Below, piece by piece: positions 1 to 8,081 of a DNA stretch of 55,243 nucleotides. A model generated the notes under the pieces. That model was not told the DNA's origin, ran no database searches, and saw only the letters and a list, made by a program, of their open reading frames with translations. The first letter of the stretch is position 1, and each line of letters begins with the position of its first letter. Source of the stretch: Lachnospiraceae bacterium (lineage in GTDB: Bacteria > Bacillota > Clostridia > Lachnospirales > Lachnospiraceae); NCBI GenBank assembly GCA_009774625.1, contig VSOB01000015.1, positions 1-55,243 on the forward strand, given 5' to 3'. Position numbers and translations under genes: made by a program.

Positions 1-45
1 TTTTAACATTAAAATATATAAAAGTGTATTTTTTTAGTATAAAAC

Positions 46-63
46 TATAATCAAGAGAAAGGA
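46..63 (+). promoter_or_regulatory. candidate -10 box and ribosome binding site of the left-edge cassette
   Basis: A perfect TATAAT lies at 46-51 in very AT-rich DNA, and AAAGGA at 58-63 precedes the ATG at 74 by about ten bases. No good -35 hexamer stands 17 bases upstream, and the upstream DNA is cut by the window edge. A three-codon reading frame (66-77) overlaps the start. The promoter is an inference. Confidence 0.3.
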
Positions 64-73
64 CAATGAAAAC

Positions 74-862
74 ATGACTGAAGAAAACATGACGTGTGAG
101 GGGACAGCACTTCCTATAGGTGCAAACAAAGACAATGTAGAGAAGTTATTGGAAGCAATAAAACGTAAATCGGGAGACGAAAAGGGAATTAATGCTACAT
201 ATGGTGGAGCACAATTTGCAAGTGTGAAAAGAGCATTAGACACTTTAGGATTAATTAAAGATTATACTTTAACAGAATTAGGTAGGAACATTATGTACTC
301 AACGGATGAAACAGAAAAAAAAGGTGCATATTTAAAAGCTATTATGTCTTATGAACCATATGAATATTGTCTAAATTATCTTGCTCAATCAAAATGTGGT
401 AAGGAAATTAAGGCTTCGGATGTAAAGAATTATTGGGGGAAAAATAATTACGGTAGTTCTGAAAGAAATAGAGAAGATGCTTTCCCCATATTTGCATGCT
501 TTTTGGAATTAGCAGGTATTGGAGAACTTATTATTGGTCGTAGAGGAAATGAATCAAGGATAAATTGTTCAGTTGAGTTAGATAAAATAATTAATGAATA
601 CGATATAAATAGAAAAATAAAAACAGAAGAATCTCAAAGTGAATCAATGTTTTCTGTAGATAAGGGTATTTCCCATGAATTTGTTGTGGAAATGCCTATG
701 ACATCTAAAGAGATTGAATGTGACTCCAAATTTACTTCTGAGACGCATATTAATTCTATAAAACAACCAATTGTTAATATTAATGTGGATATGAGTGATT
801 GGGATATTGAAAAGATAACAGCATTTTTTAAGGCGCTTTATGGGGATTATACAAATGAATGA
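74..862 (+). CDS. winged-helix-like protein, first gene of a candidate defence pair
   Basis: 262 residues. The N-terminal 75 residues have the pattern of a winged helix (a GG..F.SVKRAL..LGLI segment followed by LTELGR, about residues 40-75), as in DUF5343-like proteins that accompany defence genes. The middle is a helical domain and the last 30 residues form a short strand plus helix (PIVNINVD then DIEKITAFFKAL). No catalytic motif is visible. The next gene overlaps its end by 8 or 23 bases, so the two are translationally coupled. The AT-rich base use is unlike the rest of the window and suggests transfer. The precise family is not recognised; antitoxin or sensor partner of the HEPN protein is only a guess. 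Confidence 0.7.
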   Translation: MTEENMTCEGTALPIGANKDNVEKLLEAIKRKSGDEKGINATYGGAQFASVKRALDTLGLIKDYTLTELGRNIMYSTDETEKKGAYLKAIMSYEPYEYCLNYLAQSKCGKEIKASDVKNYWGKNNYGSSERNREDAFPIFACFLELAGIGELIIGRRGNESRINCSVELDKIINEYDINRKIKTEESQSESMFSVDKGISHEFVVEMPMTSKEIECDSKFTSETHINSIKQPIVNINVDMSDWDIEKITAFFKALYGDYTNE

Positions 863-1838
863 TATAATAAATTTGCCGAGTCACAATGTTTCAATTTCAT
901 TAATAATGGATAGCGTTGAAAGGTGCTCTGTTCAAAAGGCTTCTTTGGCTGAATTGGTTTCTTATACTGGAAAAAGCGAAGCATATGTAAAAAGTGCGAT
1001 TACAGCTGCATCCGTTTTGGGCATGCTACTTGTTTCTGATGATTTATATTATTGTAGTAGTGAGTGCCATAATGATTTAGATGATATTTCAACGGATGAG
1101 CTGAGAATTCAAGTTTTTAGAAAGTGGCTTCAAAAGTGGGAGCCATATATGCTATTTATAAAATATTTGTCCTATGAAGATAGCTGTGCAGATGCAGTAA
1201 GAAAAATAAGTTCGTTTTATAATTTCAATATAAAACAAAAAGCTATTGAAACTTTATTTAGCAATTGGGGGAAAGGAAGTGGCATTCTTGATAGTAATGG
1301 AAAAGTAGTTTCCGCTCCGGTTGCGTTTTTCAATACCAGAGATATAAAGCAGATGAAAGAGGAAGTAAATTCCGATTTTAACATTAGGTTATATCTTGTT
1401 AGCGCACTTACCGAAAAAGTATATAAGTGGCTAAATATTGATGAAATTGATGAATTAGTAACTTCTATACTAAAATATAAAAATGAACCAAGAATAGCTA
1501 TTGAATGTGCAGGGCGGGCATATGAGGATTTCTTACGAAGAATATGCTCAGAAGTTAATCTTGATGCTCAAAAGAAGAATGGTATATCACAAGTTGCAAA
1601 TCATTTGTATTCTAGTAGAGATGATTTAGGTAATAATATATCTTTTATACATTCAAAACAATATAATATATCTCAGGGAATTGGAGATATAAGAAATATG
1701 GCTGGTCATAGCAAGGAGGCAAAGACAATGGAAAGATGGGAACTCTCTGAGGTTGGAGCGTTGTCTTTGATATTATTGGTCATAGCAAATATGAAAAGCG
1801 TTTATTATTATGTACTTGATGGAGATTATAAGTATTGA
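840..1838 (+). CDS. HEPN-like Abi C-terminal domain protein, candidate RNase effector
   Basis: 332 residues from the ATG at 840; an alternative ATG at 855 gives 327 and a typical ATGAATGA overlap with the upstream stop. The N-terminus again looks like a winged helix (about residues 35-75, GKSEAYVKSAITAASVLGML then a beta wing). Residues 215-325 resemble the abortive-infection C-terminal HEPN domain: helical, with ECAGRAYEDFLRRIC and then RNMAGH at 285-290, which fits the R-N-x3-H form of the HEPN R-x4-6-H ribonuclease motif. HEPN proteins often cleave RNA in toxin-antitoxin and abortive-infection systems. That this one does so, restrained by the upstream protein, is inference from motif and coupling. 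Confidence 0.65.
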   Translation: MGIIQMNDIINLPSHNVSISLIMDSVERCSVQKASLAELVSYTGKSEAYVKSAITAASVLGMLLVSDDLYYCSSECHNDLDDISTDELRIQVFRKWLQKWEPYMLFIKYLSYEDSCADAVRKISSFYNFNIKQKAIETLFSNWGKGSGILDSNGKVVSAPVAFFNTRDIKQMKEEVNSDFNIRLYLVSALTEKVYKWLNIDEIDELVTSILKYKNEPRIAIECAGRAYEDFLRRICSEVNLDAQKKNGISQVANHLYSSRDDLGNNISFIHSKQYNISQGIGDIRNMAGHSKEAKTMERWELSEVGALSLILLVIANMKSVYYYVLDGDYKY

Positions 1839-2299
1839 GCAATAAAGTTTAAATAAATGCTTTTGGATTATGTAATGTGTGAAAATTGCATAGAGTGTAG
1901 AGTATCGGGCTGAAAGAAATTGCTTTAGCCATTAAATGAAAATCATACTTGTTGATATGTATTATTTTGTTGTGGTAGACAAAAGGATATTACCATGATA
2001 ATGTATCAGACATGGTGCTAGCACCATGTAAATAAGATGGTTAAGGAGAAGTGTGATTTTGGTGCCAAAACGGTGCCAAGAAATTATGCAAATAAAAATA
2101 CGCCACACAAAAACAACGGATTTACGCTGTTTTCCGCAATAAAAAACATAGAAAATACCACAAAAAACGCTATTCAAATACCGTGAGGATGGATGTACAG
2201 TAGGTTCTGGAAGGGTTGCTGCTATCATTGAGTCATTAAAAAATACAGTAAAACAGGGCGTTCCCGTTGTGGATTGCCCTTACTTTATGCCGTATGGTA
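1839..2299. other. gene-free scar-like stretch with palindrome and GGTGCCAA repeats
   Basis: No convincing gene lies in these 461 bases. They hold a perfect 20-bp palindrome (2010-2029), two GGTGCCAA direct repeats three bases apart (2061-2068 and 2072-2079), and from about 2183 an open plus-strand stretch that reads like the tail of a protein (DGCTVGSGRVAAIIESL) without a start codon. The base composition changes from AT-rich to host-like near 2230. Together this looks like the right border of an acquired segment, but no duplicated target or intact recombinase is visible. Confidence 0.4.
2010..2029. repeat. perfect 20-bp palindrome
   Basis: ACATGGTGCT is followed directly by its exact reverse complement with no spacer. 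There is no T-run, so it does not read as a terminator. It could be a binding site for a dimeric protein or a recombination site. It lies 30 bases left of two GGTGCCAA repeats. Confidence 0.6.
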
Positions 2300-2767
2300 C
2301 TAATCTGGCACTATTCCGGGCGGTGTTTTACCGCTCATTTCACTCTGCCCTTCCCAAGCCATCAAATATTCTATTTCTCCACAATCTTCATCCACGGACT
2401 TTTCTACAATCCGGAATCCGGATTTCTGATAGAATCTGACGGCAGATATATTCTTTTCATAAACACGCAGCGATAAAGGGCTTTTCCGGGCTTTGACTGC
2501 GTCCAGGAGCATGGTGCCTGCGCCCTGTGCTCTTTTGGATCTTTCAATGAAAATGCCTGAAATATAATGATCGTAAACCCCGATAAATCCGTTGATCGTG
2601 GAATCTTCCTCATAGACAAGCACTTCTGCCTGGGGAATCTGCCGGCTGACTTTTGCATAATGATTCTGCCAGTAAGATTCATCGATGAAGGAGTGAGCAT
2701 CTTTGTTGGCATTCAGCCAGATGGACATGATTATGGGCAGGTCATTTTGTTCAAATTTTCTAATCAT
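2300..2767 (-). CDS. GNAT family N-acetyltransferase
   Basis: 155 residues, normal length for a single GNAT domain. The N-terminus MIRKFEQNDLP and the acetyl-CoA loop in RSKRAQGAGTMLLDAV (R/Q-x-x-G-x-G/A form, about residues 77-92) are typical, as is the C-terminal NISAVRFYQKSGFRIVEK segment. It resembles the YjaB-type proteins that acetylate small molecules or protein amines; the substrate cannot be read. Ribosome binding is weak (only GAAGAAA upstream). The gene stands alone, divergent from the lipoprotein gene at 3179. Confidence 0.85.
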   Translation of the reverse strand: MIRKFEQNDLPIIMSIWLNANKDAHSFIDESYWQNHYAKVSRQIPQAEVLVYEEDSTINGFIGVYDHYISGIFIERSKRAQGAGTMLLDAVKARKSPLSLRVYEKNISAVRFYQKSGFRIVEKSVDEDCGEIEYLMAWEGQSEMSGKTPPGIVPD

Positions 2768-3178
2768 ATGTTTTTTTCTTCATTCCCTTCCTGAAATGGC
2801 AGCGGGTTTTGTTTCTTCCATTTTATTTTAGTATTGCTTGAAGCCGATTTTCAAAGCGCCTGGTTGAAATATCCAAACAGCCCGCTCTCCCCGGCAGATA
2901 ACTGATGGATAAAAGGAAATTTACACTGAAACGCTTTATGATCTTTTTATTGTCCATCGTTCAGCCTCACAAACAGAGATTTATCGTTTTGATTATACCA
3001 ATGTCCGTTTTGAGATTCAAGGTATATTGGCAAAATTGCCAGCGTTGATACCGGGCGGCACTTAAGGGAAAAAGGCTTTGGTTTCTGATTTTTGTTACAG
3101 CCATGATGCAAGTATGATGCATGCAGCTTTTATAATACCGGGTATACAGGTTTTTGCACTACAGAGGAGGAAGGCAGT
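2768..3178. promoter_or_regulatory. divergent intergenic region, weak promoter before 3179
   Basis: 411 bases between the acetyltransferase and the deacetylase genes. TATAAT at 3131-3136 is a candidate -10 box for the rightward gene, but no acceptable -35 box is at the right distance. GAGGAGGAAGG just before 3179 is a strong ribosome binding site. I see no gene and no clear RNA structure in the rest. Confidence 0.35.
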
Positions 3179-4240
3179 ATGAGGGTTCATTTTAAAAAGA
3201 ATATTTGGCTGGTTTTGCCTGTCGCATTATCCATATTACTGACTGGCTGCGGAAGAGAGGATGCTTTGGAGGCTGGCCTGCAGGTGCAGGATACAGAGTC
3301 AATCCTGCAGGATGGTCCGCAGAAGGAAAGCGGAGCAGAAACCGCAGAGGCATCGGAGAGTGAAATAAAACCAAAGTCGGAAGAAGAGGCAGGAAGTGAG
3401 GCAGTCCCGGAGACAGAGAAAGAGACGGTGAGTAAGGCAGAGCCGGAGTCGGCGGCAGGGGAAGAGCGCGGGAATAAAACCGGAGCCAAAGCAGAAGAGG
3501 GGACAGGGGCAGATGAAAGAGTGGAAGAACCCCTTCCGCCGCTGACTCTGTTGTCGGAGGACTGGGGCCTGGGATTTGGGGAAGAAGGCGCCCAGCCTGT
3601 GGGGAATGCTCCAGCGGAAGAACTGAAAGCCTATGATGCCTACTTTGTGGGAGATGAGAACAGTAAATATATTTATCTTACATTTGACTGCGGTTATGAA
3701 AACGGCAATACGGAACGGATTCTGGATGCACTGAAAAAGCATAAGGTGCCAGCTACATTTTTTGTGGTGGGACATTTTCTGGAGTCGGAGCCGGAACTGG
3801 TTGCCCGTATGGCGCAGGAGGGGCATGCAGTGGGCAATCATACCTGGAGCCATCCGGGCAGGGATGCGCTTCTGGACCCGGAGGAGTTCAGGAAGGAACT
3901 GGAGTGTGTGGAAGTACGGTTTCTTGAGATAACGGGAAAGGAGCTGGACCGGTATTACCGTCCTCCGGCGGGAAAGTGCATGGAGGATAATTTAAAGATG
4001 GCTGCAGAGATGGGATATGATACGATTTTCTGGAGTCTTGCCTATGTGGACTGGGAGCAGGATCATCAGCCCAGTCATGAAGAGGCGTTTGCAAAGCTGA
4101 CCGGCCGGATTCATCCGGGTGCAGTGGTACTGCTGCATAATACCTCCACAACCAACGGGGAGATATTGGACGAACTGCTGATCAGATGGGAAGAAATGGG
4201 ATATGAGTTCCGGCCGCTTTCAGAGCTGGCACGGGGATAA
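3179..4240 (+). CDS. PdaA-like polysaccharide deacetylase lipoprotein
   Basis: 353 residues. The signal peptide ends in a lipobox LTGC (Cys24), so the protein is anchored on the outer face of the membrane. Residues 30-120 are a low-complexity Glu/Lys/Ala/Ser linker. The CE4 NodB domain follows: motif TFDCGYENG (about 168-176, Asp170 as the catalytic base; the usual second Asp is Cys, where PdaA has Asn), GNHTWSH (metal ligands His221 and His225), YRPPAGK, and a final LLHNT motif. The set matches the PdaA group, which de-N-acetylates muramic residues in peptidoglycan for delta-lactam formation in spores. A role in wall modification is therefore likely; a spore role is not shown by context. Confidence 0.88.
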   Translation: MRVHFKKNIWLVLPVALSILLTGCGREDALEAGLQVQDTESILQDGPQKESGAETAEASESEIKPKSEEEAGSEAVPETEKETVSKAEPESAAGEERGNKTGAKAEEGTGADERVEEPLPPLTLLSEDWGLGFGEEGAQPVGNAPAEELKAYDAYFVGDENSKYIYLTFDCGYENGNTERILDALKKHKVPATFFVVGHFLESEPELVARMAQEGHAVGNHTWSHPGRDALLDPEEFRKELECVEVRFLEITGKELDRYYRPPAGKCMEDNLKMAAEMGYDTIFWSLAYVDWEQDHQPSHEEAFAKLTGRIHPGAVVLLHNTSTTNGEILDELLIRWEEMGYEFRPLSELARG

Positions 4241-4281
4241 GCAGGGGACATAAAACAAAAAAGATTATGAATGTGAAAACC

Positions 4282-4354
4282 GCACTGCGACGGCAGGGGA
4301 AACATCGCCGAAGCGCCCCGCCGCAGGCGGAAAATCCTGCCTGGCAGGATTTTG
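4282..4354 (+). repeat. dispersed ~75-bp structured element, copy 1
   Basis: Shares the order GCACTGCGAC..., ...TCGC(C/T)GAAGCG..CCCGCCGCAG... and a closing CCTG...CAGGAT hairpin with 43036-43106. Here the last part is a perfect 10-bp stem (AAAATCCTGC, loop CTG, then its complement), which can act as a bidirectional terminator after the deacetylase gene. The first part can fold with GCGA pairing to TCGC. The conserved order with diverged bases suggests a dispersed structured repeat, not chance. Confidence 0.55.
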
Positions 4355-4363
4355 TATACTATC

Positions 4364-4402
4364 TTATCACGGTTTGACCGAATGGACTCTATGTCGTGAT
4401 AA
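4364..4402. other. 8-bp inverted repeat upstream of the tlpA-like promoter
   Basis: TTATCACG (4364-4371) and CGTGATAA (4395-4402) are exact complements separated by 23 bases. The pair lies between the dispersed element and the promoter at 4452. It may be a protein binding site or a hairpin; nothing decides which. Confidence 0.4.
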
Positions 4403-4451
4403 ATTTAAGGAAATCGTAAGAATAATAAAGAAAATGTTAGAAGGAATCGTT

Positions 4452-4480
4452 TTGACGCAGGGGGAAAATTCATTTATAAT
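4452..4480 (+). promoter_or_regulatory. sigma-A type promoter of the redox operon
   Basis: TTGACG (4452-4457), a 17-base spacer and TATAAT (4475-4480). One mismatch to consensus with ideal spacing. It would start a leader of about 70 bases before the ATG at 4554. Confidence 0.8.
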
Positions 4481-4553
4481 GGTTTGAAACTAAAATCCGG
4501 CACTGTCTGACGGGCCGGAACAAAGAAAATAGCAGGAGAAGGAATACAGGAGT

Positions 4554-5147
4554 ATGAAAAGATTGGCTGAAAAAAAGAAAGGCAGACAGGTGATGGTACT
4601 GGCGGGGGCGTGCGCCCTGTCGGTCAGTCTGCTGTGTGGGTGTGGGACGGAGAAAAACGGATCCGGGGCTCAGGAGACAGGGGAGAGGCAGGAAGCGGTT
4701 TCCTCCGGCAAGGTATTCGGCAGCTTTCAGGCGGAGACGCTGACCGGGGAGAGCGTTACAGAGGCGGCTTTGGAAGAATCCGCTCTGACGATGGTCAATA
4801 TCTGGGGAACCTTCTGCGGGCCATGTATTTCCGAGATGCCGGATCTGGGTGCGCTGGATCAGGAGTATGCGGACCGGGGCTTTCGTGTGGTGGGTATTAT
4901 CAGCGATGTGACAGAGCCGGGAGATGAAACCGCACAGGAAATCGTGGAACAGACCGGGGCAGACTATATGCAAATTCTGGCTTCCGAAGATCTGCGCAAC
5001 GGGGCGCTGCGGGTCATCAATGTGGTTCCCACCACGATATTTGTGGACAGTGAAGGAAAGCGTGTGGGTGAGGCGTATGCAGGCAGTCGTTCCAAAGAGG
5101 AGTGGGCAGAGATCATTGAAGCACTGTTAGCGGAGGTTGGTGCATGA
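4554..5147 (+). CDS. TlpA-like thioredoxin-fold lipoprotein
   Basis: 197 residues. The signal peptide has a cysteine-containing lipobox (LLCGC, Cys30 the probable lipidation site), followed by a TlpA/ResA-like thioredoxin domain: NIWGTFCGPC with the redox pair Cys88-Cys91, EMPDLGALDQEY, and the cis-proline loop VVPTTIFVDSEG. Extracytoplasmic proteins of this kind reduce or exchange disulfides. The stop overlaps the start of the next gene (ATGA), and a polyferredoxin follows, so the likely task is passing electrons between a membrane iron-sulfur carrier and extracellular thiols. The direction of flow and the final target cannot be read. Confidence 0.85.
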   Translation: MKRLAEKKKGRQVMVLAGACALSVSLLCGCGTEKNGSGAQETGERQEAVSSGKVFGSFQAETLTGESVTEAALEESALTMVNIWGTFCGPCISEMPDLGALDQEYADRGFRVVGIISDVTEPGDETAQEIVEQTGADYMQILASEDLRNGALRVINVVPTTIFVDSEGKRVGEAYAGSRSKEEWAEIIEALLAEVGA

Positions 5148-5278
5148 GACGGGCGGGATTCGGCCTGCTGCTGTTGCTGGCAGTTGCGGGGATTGCCATT
5201 GGAGGTATGAGAGGTGAGATGCAGACTGTATTGACCAAATCGGTCTATATCTGCCTGGAATGTATCGGCATCGGCTAG
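5144..5278 (+). CDS. CD1871A-type small CXXC membrane peptide
   Basis: A 44-residue protein starting in the ATGA overlap with the tlpA-like gene. Residues 6-22 form one hydrophobic membrane helix (LLLLLAVAGIAIGG) and the C-terminus is RGEM.TVLTKSVYICLECIGIG with a CLEC motif (Cys37, Cys40). This is the pattern of the CD1871A family, tiny proteins usually placed between a TlpA-like thiol protein and a 4Fe-4S membrane protein, exactly as here. The CXXC pair probably relays electrons across the membrane; this role is inferred from neighbours. Confidence 0.85.
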   Translation: MRRAGFGLLLLLAVAGIAIGGMRGEMQTVLTKSVYICLECIGIG

Positions 5279-5305
5279 ATAGAGGGAAGCACACTGATGT
5301 GTGCG

Positions 5306-5397
5306 CATGTCATCATCCTTCGGATGGTGACATGATACAATGATCGTTCGTGAGGAGAGCATGCTTGCATGTTCGATGAACGGCGAATGACGATCAT
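5306..5397. other. two hairpins inside the redox operon
   Basis: 5306-5334 is a 13-bp arm pair (CATGTCATCATCC / GGATGGTGACATG, one mismatch) with a three-base TTC loop. 5340-5397 is a longer imperfect hairpin: ATGATCGT (5340-5347) pairs with ACGATCAT (5390-5397), and CATGC-TT-GCATG sits in its middle. No T-run follows. They could slow, process or insulate transcription between the CXXC peptide and the ferredoxin gene, or be a mobile intergenic repeat. Confidence 0.5.
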
Positions 5398-5434
5398 AAA
5401 TTTTTGATTTATGATAAGGGAGATTGGGAGAAAG

Positions 5435-6271
5435 ATGAGAGAAAGGCTCAGATTGTGGGTGCAGATTGCTTTTGCGGCACTGACCAACGGATATCTGTAT
5501 GGAATATTAACAGGTCAGATTTATACCGGTCCCACTAAGGCGGTGTGTGTGCCGGGACTGAACTGTTATTCCTGTCCGGGCGCTCTGGGGGCCTGTCCCA
5601 TCGGCTCTCTGCAGGCAGTGCTCGGCAGCAGAAAGTTTGGATTTTCTTTTTATGTGACAGGATTTTTGCTGCTGTTTGGTTCTCTGCTGGGGCGTCTGGT
5701 CTGCGGATGGCTGTGTCCGTTCGGACTGGCTCAGGATCTGTTTTATCGGATTCCTTTTTTGCGCAAACGGAAAAATCTGCCGGGGCACAGGTATCTTATA
5801 TGGGGAAAATATCTGATTCTGATTCTTTTTGTGATTTTACTGCCGCTGACGGCGGTGGATATGGTGGGGCAGGGCAGGCCCTGGTTTTGTCAGTATATCT
5901 GTCCTTCCGGCACATTGATGGCCGGACTGCCGCTTGTACTTTCACAGGAGTCGCTGCGGGAGGCAGCAGGTGTACTTTTTGCCTGGAAAATGGGAATTTT
6001 GCTGCTGATGATCCTGCTGTCACTTTGGGTATACCGGCCTTTCTGTAAGTATATTTGTCCCCTGGGAGCGGTTTATGGCCTGTTTCATCCGGTATCCCTG
6101 TATCGGCTTGGGGTGAAGGAAAGCGCCTGTATCCACTGCGGGAAATGTCAGGGTAGCTGCCCCGCAGAGATTCCGGTGTGGGAGCAGCCCAACAGCCGGG
6201 AATGTATCCGCTGTGGGAAATGCGTCCGGGCTTGTCCTACAGGCGCCATAGAAGCAGGTTTCGGGAAATAA
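5435..6271 (+). CDS. NapH/YccM-like 4Fe-4S membrane protein (polyferredoxin)
   Basis: 278 residues from the ATG at 5435, chosen because GGGAG lies just upstream; the in-frame ATG at 5411 has none. Several hydrophobic segments carry the two NapH-type cysteine motifs CGWLCPFGLAQD and CKYICPLGAVYG. At the C-terminus are two ferredoxin clusters, CIHCGKCQGSCP and CIRCGKCVRACP. Proteins of this kind pass electrons through the membrane. With the TlpA-like lipoprotein and the CXXC peptide upstream it completes a three-part candidate thiol-reduction path. Confidence 0.87.
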   Translation: MRERLRLWVQIAFAALTNGYLYGILTGQIYTGPTKAVCVPGLNCYSCPGALGACPIGSLQAVLGSRKFGFSFYVTGFLLLFGSLLGRLVCGWLCPFGLAQDLFYRIPFLRKRKNLPGHRYLIWGKYLILILFVILLPLTAVDMVGQGRPWFCQYICPSGTLMAGLPLVLSQESLREAAGVLFAWKMGILLLMILLSLWVYRPFCKYICPLGAVYGLFHPVSLYRLGVKESACIHCGKCQGSCPAEIPVWEQPNSRECIRCGKCVRACPTGAIEAGFGK

Positions 6272-6289
6272 AAAGAAGGAGAATAGAGT

Positions 6290-8029
6290 ATGAAATCATC
6301 CAATGAACTGCGCACATTGCTGCGCTCTATAGATCATAAAGGGTATCCGGCTTACAAATCACTGGCCGGTAGTTATCGGTTTCCGGGGTATGATCTGTAT
6401 ATTGACCATGTACAGGGGGATCCGTTTGCTTCTCCCTCCAGCCTTCATGTGGAGGTGGGACATGAGAGAGCAGGCATTCCCCAACATTATTATCAAAAAG
6501 ACTGTGCCCGGATTGCGCTGCAGGACTATCTGACAAGGTGCCTGGGGGCTAGGTTTGAGGATTTTAATTTTAAAGCCAAAGGCTCCGGAAAGAGTGGGCT
6601 GCTGTCTGTCAGCAGGTGCGGACAGGAGGTTTTGGAACGGAGTGCCTGTCAGATTACCAAAAGCGGGATCATTGCCAGGTTCCATGTGGGATTTCCTGCA
6701 TTTGGACGTACGATTAATGCGGGAGAGCTGGAGAAGATCCTGTTTGATTTCCTGCCCAGATGTGTGGAAAGCAGTCTGTACTATCAAAAACTGGATCAAA
6801 AAAAGGTGGAGCAGACAGTGTTTCTTGCAGAGGATCAGGAGGCTGTCCGGCAGCTTCTTATGGAGCATAAGCTGTCTGCCTTTGTAGCGGACGGCGCCAT
6901 TCTGCCCAGAAAGAGCGGGGTGTCCGAGCTGCCGCTGCAGGGCAGTGTCCCTTTTGTTTCGCCGGATTCCATGCGGCGGACTTTTGTGCTTCCCCACCGG
7001 GGAGAGATCAGCGGTATGGCGGTGCCGCAGGGGATCACATTGATCGTGGGCGGAGGTTATCATGGGAAATCCACCCTGCTGGAAGCTCTGCAGGCAGGTG
7101 TTTACAATCACATTGCGGGAGACGGGCGGGAGTTCGTTATCACAGACGACACGGCGGTAAAGCTGCGGGCCGAGGACGGACGCAGCATCCGGAATGTGGA
7201 TATTTCTCTTTTTATCAATGATCTGCCCAATCAGAAAGATACGGTTTCTTTCAGTACTGTGGATGCCAGCGGCAGTACATCCCAGGCGGCAGGGGTGATA
7301 GAAAGTGCAGAAGCGGGGACAAGGCTTTTGCTGATTGATGAGGATACATCCGCCACCAATTTTATGCTGCGGGATGATTTTATGCAGCAGGTCATCAGCC
7401 GGGAAAAGGAACCGATTACCCCGTTTCTGGAGCGGGCGGTGGATCTGTATGAGCGGGCAGGGATTTCCACCATTCTGGTGGCAGGAAGCTCCGGAGCGTT
7501 TTTCCATATTGCGCACAGAATCCTGCAGATGGACTGTTATCATCCTATTGAGATTACAGAGCAGGTGAAGGAACTCTGTAAAGAACATACAGCGCCCAGG
7601 ATCAAAGCTCCCGGCTTTGTGATGCCGGACTTTGTGCGCAGCCTGCCCCAGGCCGGAAAAAAACAAAGCGGCAGGGGACGGGGAGGCCGCCCCGATGATG
7701 GCCGCGGCCGCCATGAACACAGGAAAATCAAGACATTCGGGCGGGATTCTTTTTCTCTCGATAAGGAAACAGTGGATTTGCGTTACGTGGAACAGCTTGC
7801 GGACAGCGAGCAGGTAAATGCTCTGGCGCATCTTCTCCGGTATGGTCTGGAACAGGTGATAGATGGAAAACGAACAGTCCGTCAGATTGCGGAACTTCTT
7901 GCAGATACACTGGAGCGGAAAGGCTGGGAACCGTTTTGCGCTTCTTATGTACCCTGCGGACTTGCCAGACCCAGGCGGCAGGAGATCTTTGCCTGTCTGA
8001 ACCGGTACCGCGGCCAGAAAACAGATTGA
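6290..8029 (+). CDS. predicted ABC-class ATPase (COG3044 type)
   Basis: 579 residues. An N-terminal domain of about 230 residues precedes an ABC-type nucleotide-binding domain: Walker A GGGYHGKS (254-261), an AT-rich switch region, and RLLLIDEDTSATNFM (about 344-358) as Walker B with catalytic Glu. A basic Gly/Arg segment (GRGRGGRPDDGRGRHEHRK, about 460-480) precedes the C-terminal domain. This layout is typical of the uncharacterised family of soluble ABC-class ATPases without membrane partner. A role in nucleic-acid or stress processes is only a guess. Starts 18 bases after the ferredoxin gene, with GAAGGAGA as ribosome binding site. Confidence 0.85.
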   Translation: MKSSNELRTLLRSIDHKGYPAYKSLAGSYRFPGYDLYIDHVQGDPFASPSSLHVEVGHERAGIPQHYYQKDCARIALQDYLTRCLGARFEDFNFKAKGSGKSGLLSVSRCGQEVLERSACQITKSGIIARFHVGFPAFGRTINAGELEKILFDFLPRCVESSLYYQKLDQKKVEQTVFLAEDQEAVRQLLMEHKLSAFVADGAILPRKSGVSELPLQGSVPFVSPDSMRRTFVLPHRGEISGMAVPQGITLIVGGGYHGKSTLLEALQAGVYNHIAGDGREFVITDDTAVKLRAEDGRSIRNVDISLFINDLPNQKDTVSFSTVDASGSTSQAAGVIESAEAGTRLLLIDEDTSATNFMLRDDFMQQVISREKEPITPFLERAVDLYERAGISTILVAGSSGAFFHIAHRILQMDCYHPIEITEQVKELCKEHTAPRIKAPGFVMPDFVRSLPQAGKKQSGRGRGGRPDDGRGRHEHRKIKTFGRDSFSLDKETVDLRYVEQLADSEQVNALAHLLRYGLEQVIDGKRTVRQIAELLADTLERKGWEPFCASYVPCGLARPRRQEIFACLNRYRGQKTD

Positions 8030-8081
8030 CGGTTTGAGATACCAGGCATGTGCCGGGGCAGCATAGGAGGAGGCGTAAGGG

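Noticed and set aside
2183..2476. plus-strand reading frame with GSGRVAAIIESL
   Set aside because: No start codon and it runs into the 3' end of the acetyltransferase gene on the other strand. Kept only as a possible remnant, not as a gene.
6359..7831. 490-codon minus-strand open frame
   Set aside because: Antisense to the ABC-class ATPase, which has clear Walker motifs; the antisense protein has no domain pattern.
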